Made by a program: the position numbers and the translations under genes. The notes beneath the pieces are model-generated. The model was not told the origin of the DNA, made no database searches, and saw only the letters and a program-made list of their open reading frames with translations. A stretch of DNA of 64,000 nt from Gracilaria domingensis (lineage: Eukaryota; Rhodophyta; Florideophyceae; Gracilariales; Gracilariaceae). Positions 11,801 to 22,627 of this stretch are shown in pieces. The stretch spans positions 1 through 64,000 of the forward strand of contig VCMS01000018.1 of NCBI GenBank assembly GCA_022539475.1, read 5' to 3'. How positions within the stretch are numbered: the stretch's first letter is position 1; each line of letters opens with the position of its first letter.

Positions 11801-12648
11801 CAAGACTTGTTCTCCAGGATCCACGTTGTAAAGCACGTATTGGAGAGCCCAGTGTCCATTTGCGATTGTCCAAAATAACCGGCTCCAGTGTTCGGACTGC
11901 CCAATGACACTTCGCTCCCAGAATCGATTGAATGGTTCTCAATCAAATCTATGAAGCTACAGGCAGACTCTCGAGCTGTAACTGAAAGATGTTCATGCAT
12001 GGATTCCATACCATCAATCTGCATTACGTTGCTTTCATTATTCAGAAGATGATCAGTTTCTGAATGACGAGGGTTGGAACTCAATTGAGCAATTTCCTCT
12101 ACACTTTCCGGAACCTCCTCGAGAGCACCCGCTACAGATGCTTCTACATGGGTACCCTGCTGCCTTGCTGCATCAATGACTAAAGCTTCTGTATTCATGT
12201 GATAGAAATTAGCCATGGCAGGTTGTGCTTCATCCTGTGCTTCGGCTTCATTGAAGAGATGTTGCACTGTATTGTGGGCTCTCTCCAACTCTTCTTCTTC
12301 ATCGGTTCTCTCCTCTGCTACAAGAGATCTCAGAATTATTGGATCAGATAGAGACTGCTCTACATAAGACTGATATTGTGCTCGAACGATCATACTCTCC
12401 TGCTCACGTGGTCCCCATGGTAGTTCAGTCTGCAAACCTTGCTGCAGTCGTAAATTATTAGCCGCCTTCCTGTGCTTCAACATAGTGGTTCTGCTAACTG
12501 CCTTTTCTCTCGGGTGGCACGAGCACTTATATTCAGGTAAACAGACATATCTGGGATACATGTCGTGAACAGCGAAATAGGAGCGACTTTCGTGTGTAAC
12601 CTTGAATTCTTCTGAGCGACGGCTAGAAGAGGAGTCCAAATATCTCAT
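8878..12648 (-). pseudogene. Tnp2-like transposase, element 1 (split by a solo LTR)
   Basis: The protein begins MRYLDSSSSRR and has an early Cys/His patch (YKCSCHPREK). An acidic linker is followed by a zinc-knuckle-like CPGHMCFF ... CSICHKPRPT. The catalytic region then shows SVSTDGFQAF (first acidic residue), FTGDLPAVKK (second), GHNGKRPCRF and FPIDIMHLFYNIG. These match the Tnp2/Transposase_21 order. After the LTR the frame resumes unchanged, and the C-terminal part holds VYYGRILLFLEF, a DUF4216-like module also present in elements 2 and 3. A TAG at 9142-9144 precedes a last conserved segment (SIVSRLIGVV). Without the LTR and one target duplication, about 1083 codons remain, close to the other two copies. 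Confidence 0.75.
9906..10422 (+). mobile_element. Solo LTR of an LTR retrotransposon, inserted in transposase gene
   Basis: The 517-base element starts TGTTAG and ends CTAACA, a perfect short inverted repeat typical of LTRs. It is flanked on both sides by the 5-base duplication GAAGG (9901-9905 and 10423-10427). A TATA-like CATATAAACC at about 10338 suggests the LTR reads left to right. No internal region, second LTR or coding part is present, so it is a solo LTR left by LTR-LTR recombination. The perfect termini and duplication suggest a fairly young insertion relative to its host transposon. Family is probably Copia-like from the TGTTAG end, but this is weak. Confidence 0.85.
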
Positions 12649-12901
12649 TGAAGAACTTTTTGCTACTTTGTGGCATTCTTAGATCCTCAGGTACATTAAA
12701 ACTTGGTCGTGAAACCAAACAATGTTTCGTTTCGCTCACAAGTAATGTTTTCCTTCACAACACGTTGCAAGTGAGCCAAAGATTTCGATTCGCGTTTGTC
12801 GATCTCGGTCAACGTTGTTTTCTTGCACGCATACTTTGCAACCGTGGAGTTCACAGGTGAGCATCGAGGCAGTCACCCCTGTAGATCTATGCAAAGTCGA
12901 T
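12649..12901. promoter_or_regulatory. Divergent promoter region of element 1
   Basis: This 253-base gap separates the start codons of the divergent transposase and accessory genes and must hold both promoters. No clear TATA box is visible. The same arrangement recurs at 16961-17546 and 60053-60336, which suggests coupled expression of the two genes. Confidence 0.4.
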
Positions 12902-14725
12902 ATGGCGCAAAGCTCCTAGCACACTCCTCTAGAGCGCTTTCTGCTAGACACCAAAGATGAGATCGTTCGCACATGGAAGGAAGACATTGCTTTGGTTAAC
13001 AAACGTCTTGACCGACTCGAATCTGGCTCCAAACGCCCCACGACTCCGAGTCCACTACGAGGTAAAGATTTCGTCCGTGAGCCCAATGTCTCAGCATTGA
13101 TGAGAGCTGCAATAGATTTGCAAAACGCATCTATCCCTGACGGCAGTGAGAAGTACATTAAGTTCCCTGTGGGTGTCTCCGATAAGAAGCTGAACACCGA
13201 CGCAAAAAATGCACTAAAATGCAACATGATCGAGAAACGTGGCGAGAACTATGGACTTCTTTCGAGGGCAATTGCTGCCAAGACTTCCCATTTTCCCCAA
13301 TGCGAAGCAGTCGTACGCACGGCCGCCAGATCAGAAGACTTTATCGTTTGAAGGCAGAGCAGCAACTTTTGGTGCATTAGGTGGCTTGCTGAGCGAATGA
13401 TGAAATCCAGAAAGCGCCCAACAAAACCCACAAGCCATTCTGCCTCTCTTCGTCAACGTATGGCACATGAAATACCTCCGGCACCCGCACCTATGCCCCA
13501 AGCTGTTCGAAATGATCAAAATTCTTTGAGATATGGCCAAGAAGAACCATTAATGACCGGAGAGCTTCAGACATATAGAGATTCAAGGCATACTAATGAC
13601 ACTCCAAATGAAGAAGAAGTCAGTACTTTCCCGAGATCAGGTAATATTGCGGAAGCTGTAGAACAAGAAGGAGATACAGCTGGAGCAAGTTCAGTTTTGT
13701 ATTCTGTACGGCAATTGGCACAAATAGAACTTAACGCACAGCCTGTTGGACAGATTCACGCCCTTCAAAGTACGTCGGTCACCGCGAACTGCGAAACAAG
13801 ACCGAGAGAAACACATCCTACATAACTTGCACAAGTTCAATCAGAAGGTATGCAAATTAACGAAGCATGCAATGTGGACTTGGAACGCAATATTGCTGCC
13901 AACTGCCCTGTCCCGGAGCGTGGGACACGAATAATGAAAACAGTTTTAGGACCTGCACCACTGCCTAGACGTACAGGAAGGCGAATGAACGAACCAGTGA
14001 ACGACGCATCTGAACGAAGAGCAGAGCCCTTTGTTGGTAGTTTCGAACCTTTTCGACAACGAGCAACTGAAACGAGAATACCTTCTGCTTCTTACACCCC
14101 ATCCGAATATACAAAAAGGTGAATCAGAGTCCACGAACCGTTTGGGCAGGAAGGAGACAACAATTTCTCTCGTTATGAACCTGTTACAAAACGCGCGGTA
14201 TCAGCTCTTGGCAATAGAGCCCAGGATAGGGGCAGGATACTCAACTTTTCATCAGAAGAGCAAGGAAACTGTTCTCGTGTTCACCTTGGGTATGAGATAG
14301 AAAGAGAGAGGCCACTTACAGTCTCGAGCGTGACACAAACCCGTATCCGAGGCTCCAAGGAGAATGAGGTCCACACCGGTCGCTCAATTCAATTACGTTT
14401 ACCCCTTAAAGCTCCGTCGCTGATCCATCGTCATAATTCAGAACCCACAGCGCGAAATGCGCGTTCTCTCAGTAATCAATTTAATCCTAGACTATATAGC
14501 CCTAACGAAGATCTTAATCGACAACCAAGAGATCAAGATGCAATGGAGAATGTAAGCATAACAGTGACTGCTCCGTGTGATGGATTTAGGTCTTCCGGTT
14601 TAGTTCTGAACTCTGCTGTGATACGTACTAGACCGTCCGAGCTTGGAATTTCTTATCGTGTATCGAAACGTGGAGATGTTGGCGCAATTGTTAGGACATC
14701 AGCTCAAAGAAATGCTCAAAAGTGA
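12902..14725 (+). pseudogene. Transposon accessory protein, element 1, with four in-frame stops
   Basis: One frame runs from an ATG at 12902 to the end at 14725 (608 codons) and is broken only by stops: TAG 12917, TGA 13349, TAA 13823, TGA 14120. No frameshift was needed. The start reads TPLERFLLDTKDEIVRTWKE. Near residues 131-165 it has the core shared with the partner proteins of elements 2 and 3: a Phe (residue 131), a basic hydrophobic stretch, then a Trp 26 residues later (157) followed by a leucine-rich end. The rest is Arg/Pro/Ser/Thr-rich and poorly conserved. Its function is unknown. By position it is the counterpart of TnpA-type DNA-binding helpers in CACTA elements. Confidence 0.6.
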
Positions 14726-14790
14726 GGAAGAGGGCGCACTAGAGGTATAAAAGCTTTTCTTCCAGGCTCCTTGCCCTGTGAACAATTTAC

Positions 14791-14829
14791 ATGGCCAATG
14801 TATGGCCAACTCATGGCCAACATATGTCC
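14791..14829 (+). repeat. 11-bp short tandem repeat, ATGGCCAA type
   Basis: ATGGCCAA occurs at 14791, 14802 and 14813, with a degenerate ATGTCCGAA at 14824, an exact 11-base spacing. Further GGCC words follow (near 14890, 14905 and 14955). It lies just past the accessory gene, where subterminal transposase-binding repeats of CACTA-type elements are usually found. Confidence 0.4.
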
Positions 14830-15571
14830 GAAATGACCCTTCTACACGTGGACGAGAGATGGGCGATATAAGCCCGAAATAGGGCCTGAGTAAGGCCAAA
14901 AAGAGTGTGCGAGAGGGGGCCTCATTCAGAATGCCCAAATCTGACCCAAAAGGAGGCCAATTGTGTCATTTGCAAAGGTCCCAAGGAGAAGGAACAATAA
15001 GAATATTGTGATCCAATGTATAACAAGAAAAGATCCATAGGTGACCTGAGCCATGGTCGCAATCGTATCAAACTATGATCCATATTGTGTCGCAAGTACA
15101 CCATGATTCGTGCTCACCTAACGACAAAAAGTGGACAAAGCAAGTACGATATGTACTGCGTATGTGACCGCTTTTCGTACGAACCATAAGCCTATAGTAT
15201 GAAGTATATGAAAACAATACAGGTCCTCAGAAGGCTCTATTTAATGGGCTTTGAGCGACCTTGAATGGAGCGTATGCGTACCTGTTTCACATCTATATAA
15301 TATCATGTTGCACACCTATGAAGATCTAATGCAGAACGATTGAATGTCTTATAATTACCACGTGGCATACTATGAGTGTACGCTGGTAGACCTTAACATG
15401 GTCATTTACTGAAAACAATAACAATAGCATAGATATTTGGGTGGCTCAGTTTCCGAAAGTTGTGCACGTGATTAAGAGATGAATATTGTTTCTCGTATAG
15501 CCAGGGTGCAAAGCCGATAAGTTCCATTGTACGTGGTCCACCCAATACGGCAAAACGTAACATGTGCTCGA
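14830..15571. other. Spacer between elements 1 and 2
   Basis: No gene is seen. The stretch is moderately AT-rich and must contain the ends of elements 1 and 2, but no inverted terminal repeat was recognised. Confidence 0.4.
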
Positions 15572-16960
15572 TCATTCCCGTTCCCGGGAACTCCCAGCAG
15601 CAGCGCTTGTCTTCTTTGGATTCTTTCGCTGACGCTTACGAGAGTGAAGAAGTTTCACTCCTCTGCAGCTTGAAGGCGCTGCATTACCTGAGTTCTGAGC
15701 AGCTCTACCTGACATACCATTCTCAACATTTCTCTCAGTCGAAGGTGCAAGTGCTCGCTTGGGTGTTTTCCTAGGCTTCTTCTTCCCCACGATCGGACGA
15801 ACGTGATGCTGAATCTCAGATACGGTCCCCGTGCTCTGCTCTTCAGATCTCTGTGGCTTCAAGGCAGGGGCCTTATCTCTCAGGCCTCTGTGATTAAAGT
15901 TGTTTGAGGCAGGCTGTGCAGAGCCCTTTCGATTTCGGATTCTCTGAGGTTGAGGTGGAGCTGCCTTCCGCCTGGCATCTACAGAATGCGAACTGTCACA
16001 AGGCGATCCATATTCCTCATCAGTTGCTTCCACCACTTGGTCAGTATCGTTTTCTTGAGACCCATCTTGGGCGCCATCGTCACTCTCGGAATCGCACACT
16101 TCACCATTGCCAATCACCCTGCTTTCCTCCTTGTCCTCTATCGCGACGTTGCCAACTGCTTCGCCTTGCCCATGGTATATCACATTGTGACCATTGCCGG
16201 TTGTTGCATCGTTGGTAGCAAGTCTGGGTTCTGCATGTCCTCCGCACATAGAATGGCTACCACCAGTTGAAGCATGTATCTGTTCTTGCTGATCAGCAGA
16301 ATATGCATGGTGTGCTTCCGCAGAAGTCGCGATTTTCTTCCTATTCTCTCGCTTGCGTGCCTCCGCCGCGGCCTTCCTATCCCTTTGAACTACTTCCTTC
16401 AAGAATTCATTCAACACCCATCCCCCCTGCGCAGCGGACAAGACTGGATAGGTTTCAATAATCCTGCGCTTAAGGTGCATGATCTGAGAAGGGAACTCTC
16501 TCTTAACCGAGATGTACGTTCGGGTACCACGCTCAAACCCAAGGAGGTCGTAGATATATGAGCGCATGTCATCCTTGATCGCATTGGCCATCGTGGTGTA
16601 TATCGGATAGCCATCTTCAATGCTTTCCAAATCACGGCCCATTTTTTCCTGATACCGGCGATTAAAGAGGGCCCTCGCTGAGATGGTGGTGCCTGTCGAA
16701 ACCCCCGGTCGGTCGGAATCCCTCAAACATCTTTTCATCGAATCTGTGGGAATCATGACGGAGCTAGCTGGCAGCACTCGTTGGCCTAGGATATCAGCAC
16801 CAGTTGAAGCACCTAATCCAGAATGAGGATGAGCTCCTTCCATCGACTGGTTCGAGGCCTGAAGCGACTGTGCAGGGAGACCTCGACGTTCTGAATGCAT
16901 GGCACTATCAACAGTAACCCGAGGTAAAGTACGCGTACTCATGTGGGAAGTGACACTCAC
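15572..16960 (-). CDS. Transposon accessory protein, element 2, 462 residues, intact
   Basis: The frame is uninterrupted. A Ser/Thr-rich head is followed by a structured part at about residues 92-200. Within it lies the shared core: Phe156 (REFPSQIMHLKRRI), then Trp181 followed by VLNEFLKEVV. A very basic stretch follows (RDRKAAAEARKRENRKK). The C-terminal half is low-complexity, with acidic repeats (SESDDGAQDGSQ) and a basic end (HSRKRQRKNPKK). Phe-to-Trp spacing is 25, against 26 and 25 in elements 1 and 3. The protein probably binds DNA or the transposase in the nucleus; this is inferred only from charge pattern and gene position. No Cys/His cluster is present, unlike the element 3 partner. 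Confidence 0.65.
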   Translation of the reverse strand: MSVTSHMSTRTLPRVTVDSAMHSERRGLPAQSLQASNQSMEGAHPHSGLGASTGADILGQRVLPASSVMIPTDSMKRCLRDSDRPGVSTGTTISARALFNRRYQEKMGRDLESIEDGYPIYTTMANAIKDDMRSYIYDLLGFERGTRTYISVKREFPSQIMHLKRRIIETYPVLSAAQGGWVLNEFLKEVVQRDRKAAAEARKRENRKKIATSAEAHHAYSADQQEQIHASTGGSHSMCGGHAEPRLATNDATTGNGHNVIYHGQGEAVGNVAIEDKEESRVIGNGEVCDSESDDGAQDGSQENDTDQVVEATDEEYGSPCDSSHSVDARRKAAPPQPQRIRNRKGSAQPASNNFNHRGLRDKAPALKPQRSEEQSTGTVSEIQHHVRPIVGKKKPRKTPKRALAPSTERNVENGMSGRAAQNSGNAAPSSCRGVKLLHSRKRQRKNPKKTSAAAGSSRERE

Positions 16961-17546
16961 CGCCGTGCTGCAAGATTGAGGAGATTTCGATCGTCAGTGA
17001 TTGGTTCTCGATGGCAGTACGATAGTCCTGTACGTACTTGGGTAGTAGACGTAATCCGTACGCAATTCGAAATGCAACTTAACGGCAAGAACGGAGCAGA
17101 GATTCAGTAAGAGATGAGAACTCTGGGTTCTGGGGTGCAGGGACTTCTCAGAGAGGAAAGCCATTCTGATGCACCCGAGTGGTAAGAGAAGGGTGGGGTA
17201 CATAAGGTAAGAGAATGAGCGGGAGGATAGAGCTCAAGTACGAACGCGAGCGGAAGAGAAGAACCGAAGCGAAAGCACCCCCTTGAAGTTAAAATATTTG
17301 TCGAGTTTCAACAAAGATTCTCAGACTTTGAAATTGCTCCCAACATTCACAAAATGAACAACTTGTTGACATGATATGCATGCATCTACTCAAGTGTTCA
17401 GAATTTAGAAAGGCTATGCGCCTTGGTTATTGAAGATAAAGCCTCTCCAGTCAGTGGCACCTCACATATTATCCATTGACGTATCGCTCTTGAAGATATA
17501 GTTCTCGGATTCCCTTTCAGTTCTTGCACTGACCGAAGGAGCGAAG
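16961..17546. promoter_or_regulatory. Divergent promoter region of element 2
   Basis: The 586 bases lie between the two divergent start codons. No strong motif is visible apart from AT-rich words such as AAATATTTG near 17290. Confidence 0.35.
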
Positions 17547-20500
17547 ATGGGAAGAGGAAGGAAGAGGTATCGATGGGAAATATCCATGTGCGCGAAGCAA
17601 CCATTCAGTGACTCTGAACAAGTGCCGGAAGAAAAAACAGCAGCCATTGAGGGATACTCAGCTCTAGACGCTCATTCTGATCTGCCTACAGAAAGGAGCA
17701 ATGAGAGAGCTAGAAGTACAGATTTTGGGGGAAGAGCGGATTCGGTACCGATCAGCGATCTAGCTGTTCAGTATGAAAGTGATGTGGAGATCTCGCTACA
17801 TGCAAAAGTTCACAATGAGCACTTTGGGCGTTCTCTAAGTCCATGTATCCGGGATGAAAATGAACCAAATGATGTACATTCACATAATGATGAAAACGAA
17901 CCAGAAAATCTTGTGGAGGATTCGTCAAGCATTGGGCAAATCTCAGTAGTGCGTGGAAGCTTTGCTTCAAATATTCGATCGTCCGATCGCCTCGAATCCC
18001 CTCTTTCCCACTTTTCAAGTACTTTTCAAGAGGAAAGGTCAGAACGACAAGATGAGTACAAAAGACTGGCTGCATTCTTGTACAACGCAGAAGTTTCCAA
18101 TGTCTCACAGAATGGGATACAGAGGTTATTGAATATACCCTCAATCCAGTCCAACACTTCATATAGAGCCCTAATTTCGTACACAGTGCAGAAGGCACAC
18201 ATTGAGAAATCATACCTCATAATGTGCTCTCAAGGCCATGTGGCTCACGCCGGAAAACCGCGATCTGCACGAGAATGTCCAAGCTGCAAGAGTCCGCTCG
18301 CTGCGAGCAAACATAAGTTTTGGTTTTTGAAACCCTCATCGGCATTAAAAGCACTTTGTCGCGCTCGGCATTCATTTGAAGAAATAATGTATGGGTGTCT
18401 GAGAGCAAAGGAATCTTTGGCGCACCATCCATTCGATGTTCGAGACCATGATTATTATCACGGAGAAATGTTCCTCCGCCAACATGGCCAACGACTTGAA
18501 GAGTGGAATGCAGAAACTACTGAACTTTTCGTCTTTCTGTCGTTATCTTCAGATGGATTTGAGTGCACGAAGAACCGAAAGGGTACTCCAATTTCCACAT
18601 GGCCGATAGTATCAACTATCTTGAACTACAACCCGAGAGAAAGAAGCCAGGCTTCTAATTGTCTCATACATGCTATTGTTCCTTCTTCTCATGATCCTGA
18701 GTACTTTGACACTTTCGTAAGTGAAATAATTTCGGATCTGAAGCAGTTAGAAAAGGGAGTAATGGCAGTTTGCTATGATGGAAAGATTAGAAGGCTGAAA
18801 GTATTCGTCCTTTTCTTCACTGCCGACTGGCCCGCTGCATCCAAGATCCTAGGTTATGTTGGGCACACGGGCAAAGTTTTCTGCCGGTTTTGTAAGAAGC
18901 AAAGAGTTAAAGTTAAAGAGTGCCAATGCTTGTGCGCCGTCTCAGAGAACCGTTCGTTGTTGTTGAGATTTAATCGTTCTCGAGCGCCATACAGAATTGG
19001 TGATGTAATAGAAATGGAGTGCATCGGCAAGCGAAAAACGTCTGAGATTGATCAAGCGTGGAAGGCCCTGGGGTCAAGCAAGACTGACGAGAAAAGAAAA
19101 CGCGAGATTATCAAGAAATCTGGCATCAAAAGAAGTTCGTGTATGTCCCAGTTGTCGGTCGACTTTGTTTTTTCTTTTCCATATGACGTGATGCATATGG
19201 TACTGCTCGGATGGACAAAGCACGTTCTGAGGCTTTTGACAGCAAATCACCCAAGACATGAACGGCTGGCGCAGATCCCTCGGTACTGTTTGCAATCACG
19301 CAGGCTTGACCTGATCAACAGAGCTTTAGAGAACTGCACGCATGGAATTCCGAGCTCATGGGGAAGATCTCCGCTATCCTTACAGAATCTTTCGCGTTTT
19401 AAAGCAGAAGACTTGAAGCGCCACGCCGAGTTGTACCTTCTCCCCGTTTTCCAACGCTTCGATGTAGATAAGCAAATTATGCACCTATGGAACCAGACTC
19501 GTCAGCTGGTGAGCTTGTGCTTCAGTTATAACTGCGACGCTGCCAGCCATAAGGTTTTGACAAGAGTAGTCGAAGAGTGTTACACAGTCTTCATTCGTTT
19601 GTTCTGTCCAGACCGATCCTCGCTATATTGCCTGACACCTACCACAAACACCATACTGCACTTTCCGGAGCTTCTGAAGCAATATGGTCCTCTCCCAGTC
19701 ACTTCACAGTTCTTGGTGGAAAGAGTTTTGGGGGAGATAGGAAAACGGGTACAGCAGACATCCAACATTTCGTCCCATTTGTTCCATAAGAACTTCAAAT
19801 TGCTCGCTCTCAAGCTGGCAAATGATGGAAAGACGTTTTTTGACGTCGTACAGGAGTCTTCTTCAAATATTGGGACCTTCTCAGGTCAAAAACATGGGAG
19901 CTTCACAGTGAGAACCGTACCATTGTACACCGGTGCCAATTGCCACGGAGCTGGTACGCCGTTGCAAGATCTGAACAACGAGCGTAAGCGAGCTGTGCGG
20001 CAGTTTCTTTCAGATAATTTTCCGACGCAGATGAACAAAGCAGACGTCGTTTCCATGAAAGAGTTCAGAACGGGCAACCATAAGCAGAAATTCAGCGTAC
20101 TTCAAAATCGAAAGCCTAAATCTCATAGTCTGCGATGAAAACGATCATCCTACCAGGCCCGACAGAAGTATTGCGTTGCCGTACACTTCATTCCCGAGAC
20201 ATCCATATGCTCCACGTCTTCGGCAGATTGCGGGGGGCGGGTTTATAATTGGCATTTGTACTACGGTGTTGTCAATGATATTATAGAGGTTGTACTTGAA
20301 GTTGAAGGAATGAAGGTCAACGCAGTCTTTGTGGATGTGATGTGGGATCTAAACATGGTGGAAGAGCATGGGTTTGATCTGCTATACTCCGAGAAGAAAG
20401 GGCGGGGACACATCACCAGAGAACACATCAATTGCATTCAAAGAGTTGTCGGCTTTCTGGATCTCGATGGTAGAAGGTACTACCCTGACCCGTTTCGGTA

Positions 20501-20552
20501 CCAAGACGGTAACTATGCAGATGTTCTTCTGCAAGGCGTGATAAGAAGTTAG
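17547..20552 (+). pseudogene. Tnp2-like transposase, element 2, one in-frame stop before the C-terminal module
   Basis: The frame is open for 863 codons from the ATG at 17547. After an acidic head it shows a zinc knuckle around residues 228-253 (CSQGHVAH ... CPSCKSPL). Then come LSSDGFECTK (Asp near 335), FTADWPAASKILGY (Asp near 426), GHTGKVFCRFC and FPYDVMHMVLLGW near 546. This is the Tnp2/Transposase_21 order. A TGA at 20136-20138 follows, and the same frame then continues to 20552 with YQARQKY, LYYGVVNDIIEV and VVGFLDLDG, the DUF4216-like module found in elements 1 and 3. Total length would be 1001 residues. The stop may inactivate it or leave a protein lacking only the last module; which is true cannot be told here. 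Confidence 0.8.
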
Positions 20553-20580
20553 TATCGACTTGGAATTAGTAGTATAATCG

Positions 20581-21082
20581 TTATTGAACAATTATGGCAT
20601 TGTTGCAATTTCCCACCACTTCTGATGAAGTACCTTGAGACTCGCACCAATAGGACGTTATTCGGGTACCTTTTGATGGCATCCCGAACGTATATGTAGG
20701 ACCTGCCGGATCTGTGCAGCAATCAGGCTTAATCGAGCAAGCTCCGTCCACGCGCTCCCATCTTCCCCCTTCATCTGTATACAGCTTTACAACATGCCAG
20801 TTGCGAGTTCCAGAATAGGTAGCGAAACCGTACATTTTGATAGTTTGTTTCTCATATGTAGGAACGAACAGATGTGGATACACGGCTTAATGAAAAGCCA
20901 GAAGCACTTCCTTACGAATTATTTCCCTGAGATTGTAACGCTTGACATAAAGCCAACGCTCCATTCCCACAGAAATAGAAAGCAAAAACGGTTCTCTATC
21001 TCAGACCTGATACTTGAATGCGCCGCCCACAAATACCAGAAACAAACGTGGAGCAGAGAAGCAGAGAAAAGGAGATGCGCAT
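20581..21082 (-). CDS. Possible small secreted Cys-containing protein, two exons
   Basis: Exon 1 (21082-21007) begins MRISFSLLLCSTFVSG, a good signal peptide. A CAG|GTCTGAG donor and a pyrimidine-rich stretch ending TTAAG give an intron at 21006-20886 (121 bases). Exon 2 (20885-20581) then continues in frame to a TAA and gives a 126-residue product. The mature part has several aromatic residues (GTRNWHVVKLYTDEGGRW) and Cys spaced as C ... CC ... WCE ... C, suggesting disulfides. No family was recognised. The plus strand over the same region is also open (20794-21240), so this is a structural guess supported by the signal peptide and consistent splicing. Confidence 0.4.
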
Positions 21083-21433
21083 ACGTGAAGGCGAACATCG
21101 GATACGTCCGCAAGTTGACGATAATCAGCCTAGATCCCAAAGAAGTTATGCGCAGCGTATGCCAAGGATATAGTGAGACATGGGATCAACATGATGTACA
21201 GTTCGAAGGCATGGAGCACATTGGCGCGCCCAAGAGATGATGGATCGATGTTGTTGGCTAGTCATCGACAATATGTAAAGATAGTACCGATGGTACCAAT
21301 GATCGTGGTCAAGTGCGATGGAACAGAGTCACAACGGTAGGGAGAAATATATACTGCGCGAAGTGTCCACCAGTTGAGAAAACGTGTTCCCCTAGATGTG
21401 CAACAGCGTGACACGTAGAGAGTACGAGTACGG

Positions 21434-21469
21434 TTTGTAACATGTCCCATCAGTGGGACATGTTACAAA
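21434..21469. repeat. Perfect 16-bp hairpin with 4-base loop
   Basis: The arm at 21434-21449 (TTTGTAACATGTCCCA) is exactly complementary to 21454-21469, with TCAG between. It could be the two abutting ends of a small element or a cruciform-forming site. Confidence 0.75.
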
Positions 21470-21607
21470 TTGTTAGGAAACAGGCGCGTCCATCTTTGCA
21501 GCACAAACGCCATCCACGTTGACCAGTTCTGTGGCCAAATGACATTTCAAACAAGCGATTCAGAAACGTACAAAGAGTAGAAAATCCCGGAAGAGGCGAA
21601 CTGTGCA

Positions 21608-22627
21608 TTGTCGAAAGTACTCGTTCCTCGAGATGCAGAACTTATAGTGCTCCTGAACATACGAGCCAGAAATGAGTCCACAAATTTGGTTCATAAAATT
21701 ACTATCGGGTCCGGAAATGAATCCAAATTGCTGAGCTCTGAAGTCACTCGGAAACGGCGATGGCGTGCAAAAGCAAAAAAAAGGAAGAGGGAAAACGAAT
21801 AGCAGCGGCAGCGGCAAAAGAAGCGAAGGGCGATGGAATCAGAAGAGAAAAAGGCGTTGAGATTACAGAAACGTCGTGCATGGTATTCAGGGAGAAAGAA
21901 CGCATCAAAACAGAACAAATCACATACTCACACTGGACATAGCAGCAATGAAGGGCCTCTTGAGAGTGATCAAAGCTTTACAGAACTACCTGTGGATTGC
22001 ACGTCGGATCCTGATGACTCTACGTATGCTCCGTATCCTTCACCCAACAGTACCCGTATTTTTGAATCAAGCACAAATGATTCCAACTGTGGAATTGACA
22101 GCTCATCAGGTAGTTTCACATATCTCGAGACTGAATGCAGCAGTCGCAAAGAATATCTCTATGAAGTAATATCTGAAACGCAGACTCTTCAGATTTCTCA
22201 TCACCTTCTAATTCCAATTCGGAATGAACCACAAGAAGGGTACCGGTTAGTACCTGTCAGTAGGCAAATTGCATCTACGGTGAACAAAATGAGCGCAGAC
22301 TATCAGGATTTGGCTGTCGATGCATCGGAGTCAGGGAGCAGTGTTGGAAACAATGAACTGTTGTTATTGCACACAGATTCTATTGCAGATCAAGGCATAA
22401 GCGAAGATGATGAACAAAGTGTTTCTGATGACTTCGTAGAATCAACAGCAACGCAATCGACCATTGAAGCAGGAGGAAATGGCAGTGAAGAAAATGGAAT
22501 ACACAATGCGAAGCATATTATGCTTGAACTCTTTGGAACTGACTATTCAGATGATGAGATTGATCTCCCAAGAGTGCAACCTATGATAGCTGGACAATAC
22601 AACTGCTCATTTCCAGATTCACATTGA
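21608..22627 (+). pseudogene. Basic-then-acidic ORF, unclassified, one in-frame TAG
   Basis: A frame runs from about 21608 to 22627 with a single TAG at 21800. A Lys/Arg block (RWRAKAKKRKRE ... KKRRAMESEEKKALRLQKRR) is followed by a long Ser/Asp/Glu-rich tract. A more ordinary segment (QISHHLLIPIRNEPQEGYRL) lies in the middle. The head resembles the ORF at 62.9-63.5 kb, which also has alternating basic repeats then an acidic tail. This points to a mobile-element protein of another family, but no catalytic domain is present. The ATG at 21833 could start a shorter product. Confidence 0.3.

Larger units (their letters stand above)
8878..14725. mobile_element. Divergent Tnp2-like (EnSpm/CACTA-type) transposon, element 1
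   Basis: Coordinates cover the coding part only. The transposase gene reads leftward from 12648 and the accessory gene rightward from 12902, with 253 bases between them. The terminal inverted repeats could not be found by eye. Both genes carry in-frame stops and the transposase is split by a solo LTR, so this copy is dead. It is adjacent to element 2 (15.6-20.6 kb), which has the same layout in mirror orientation, but the proteins are too different to be recent duplicates. Confidence 0.65.
15572..20552. mobile_element. Divergent Tnp2-like transposon, element 2 (best preserved)
   Basis: Coding extent only. The accessory gene reads leftward from 16960 and the transposase rightward from 17547. 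The accessory gene is intact and the transposase has a single in-frame TGA, so this is the least decayed of the three copies. Element ends were not found by eye. Confidence 0.65.
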
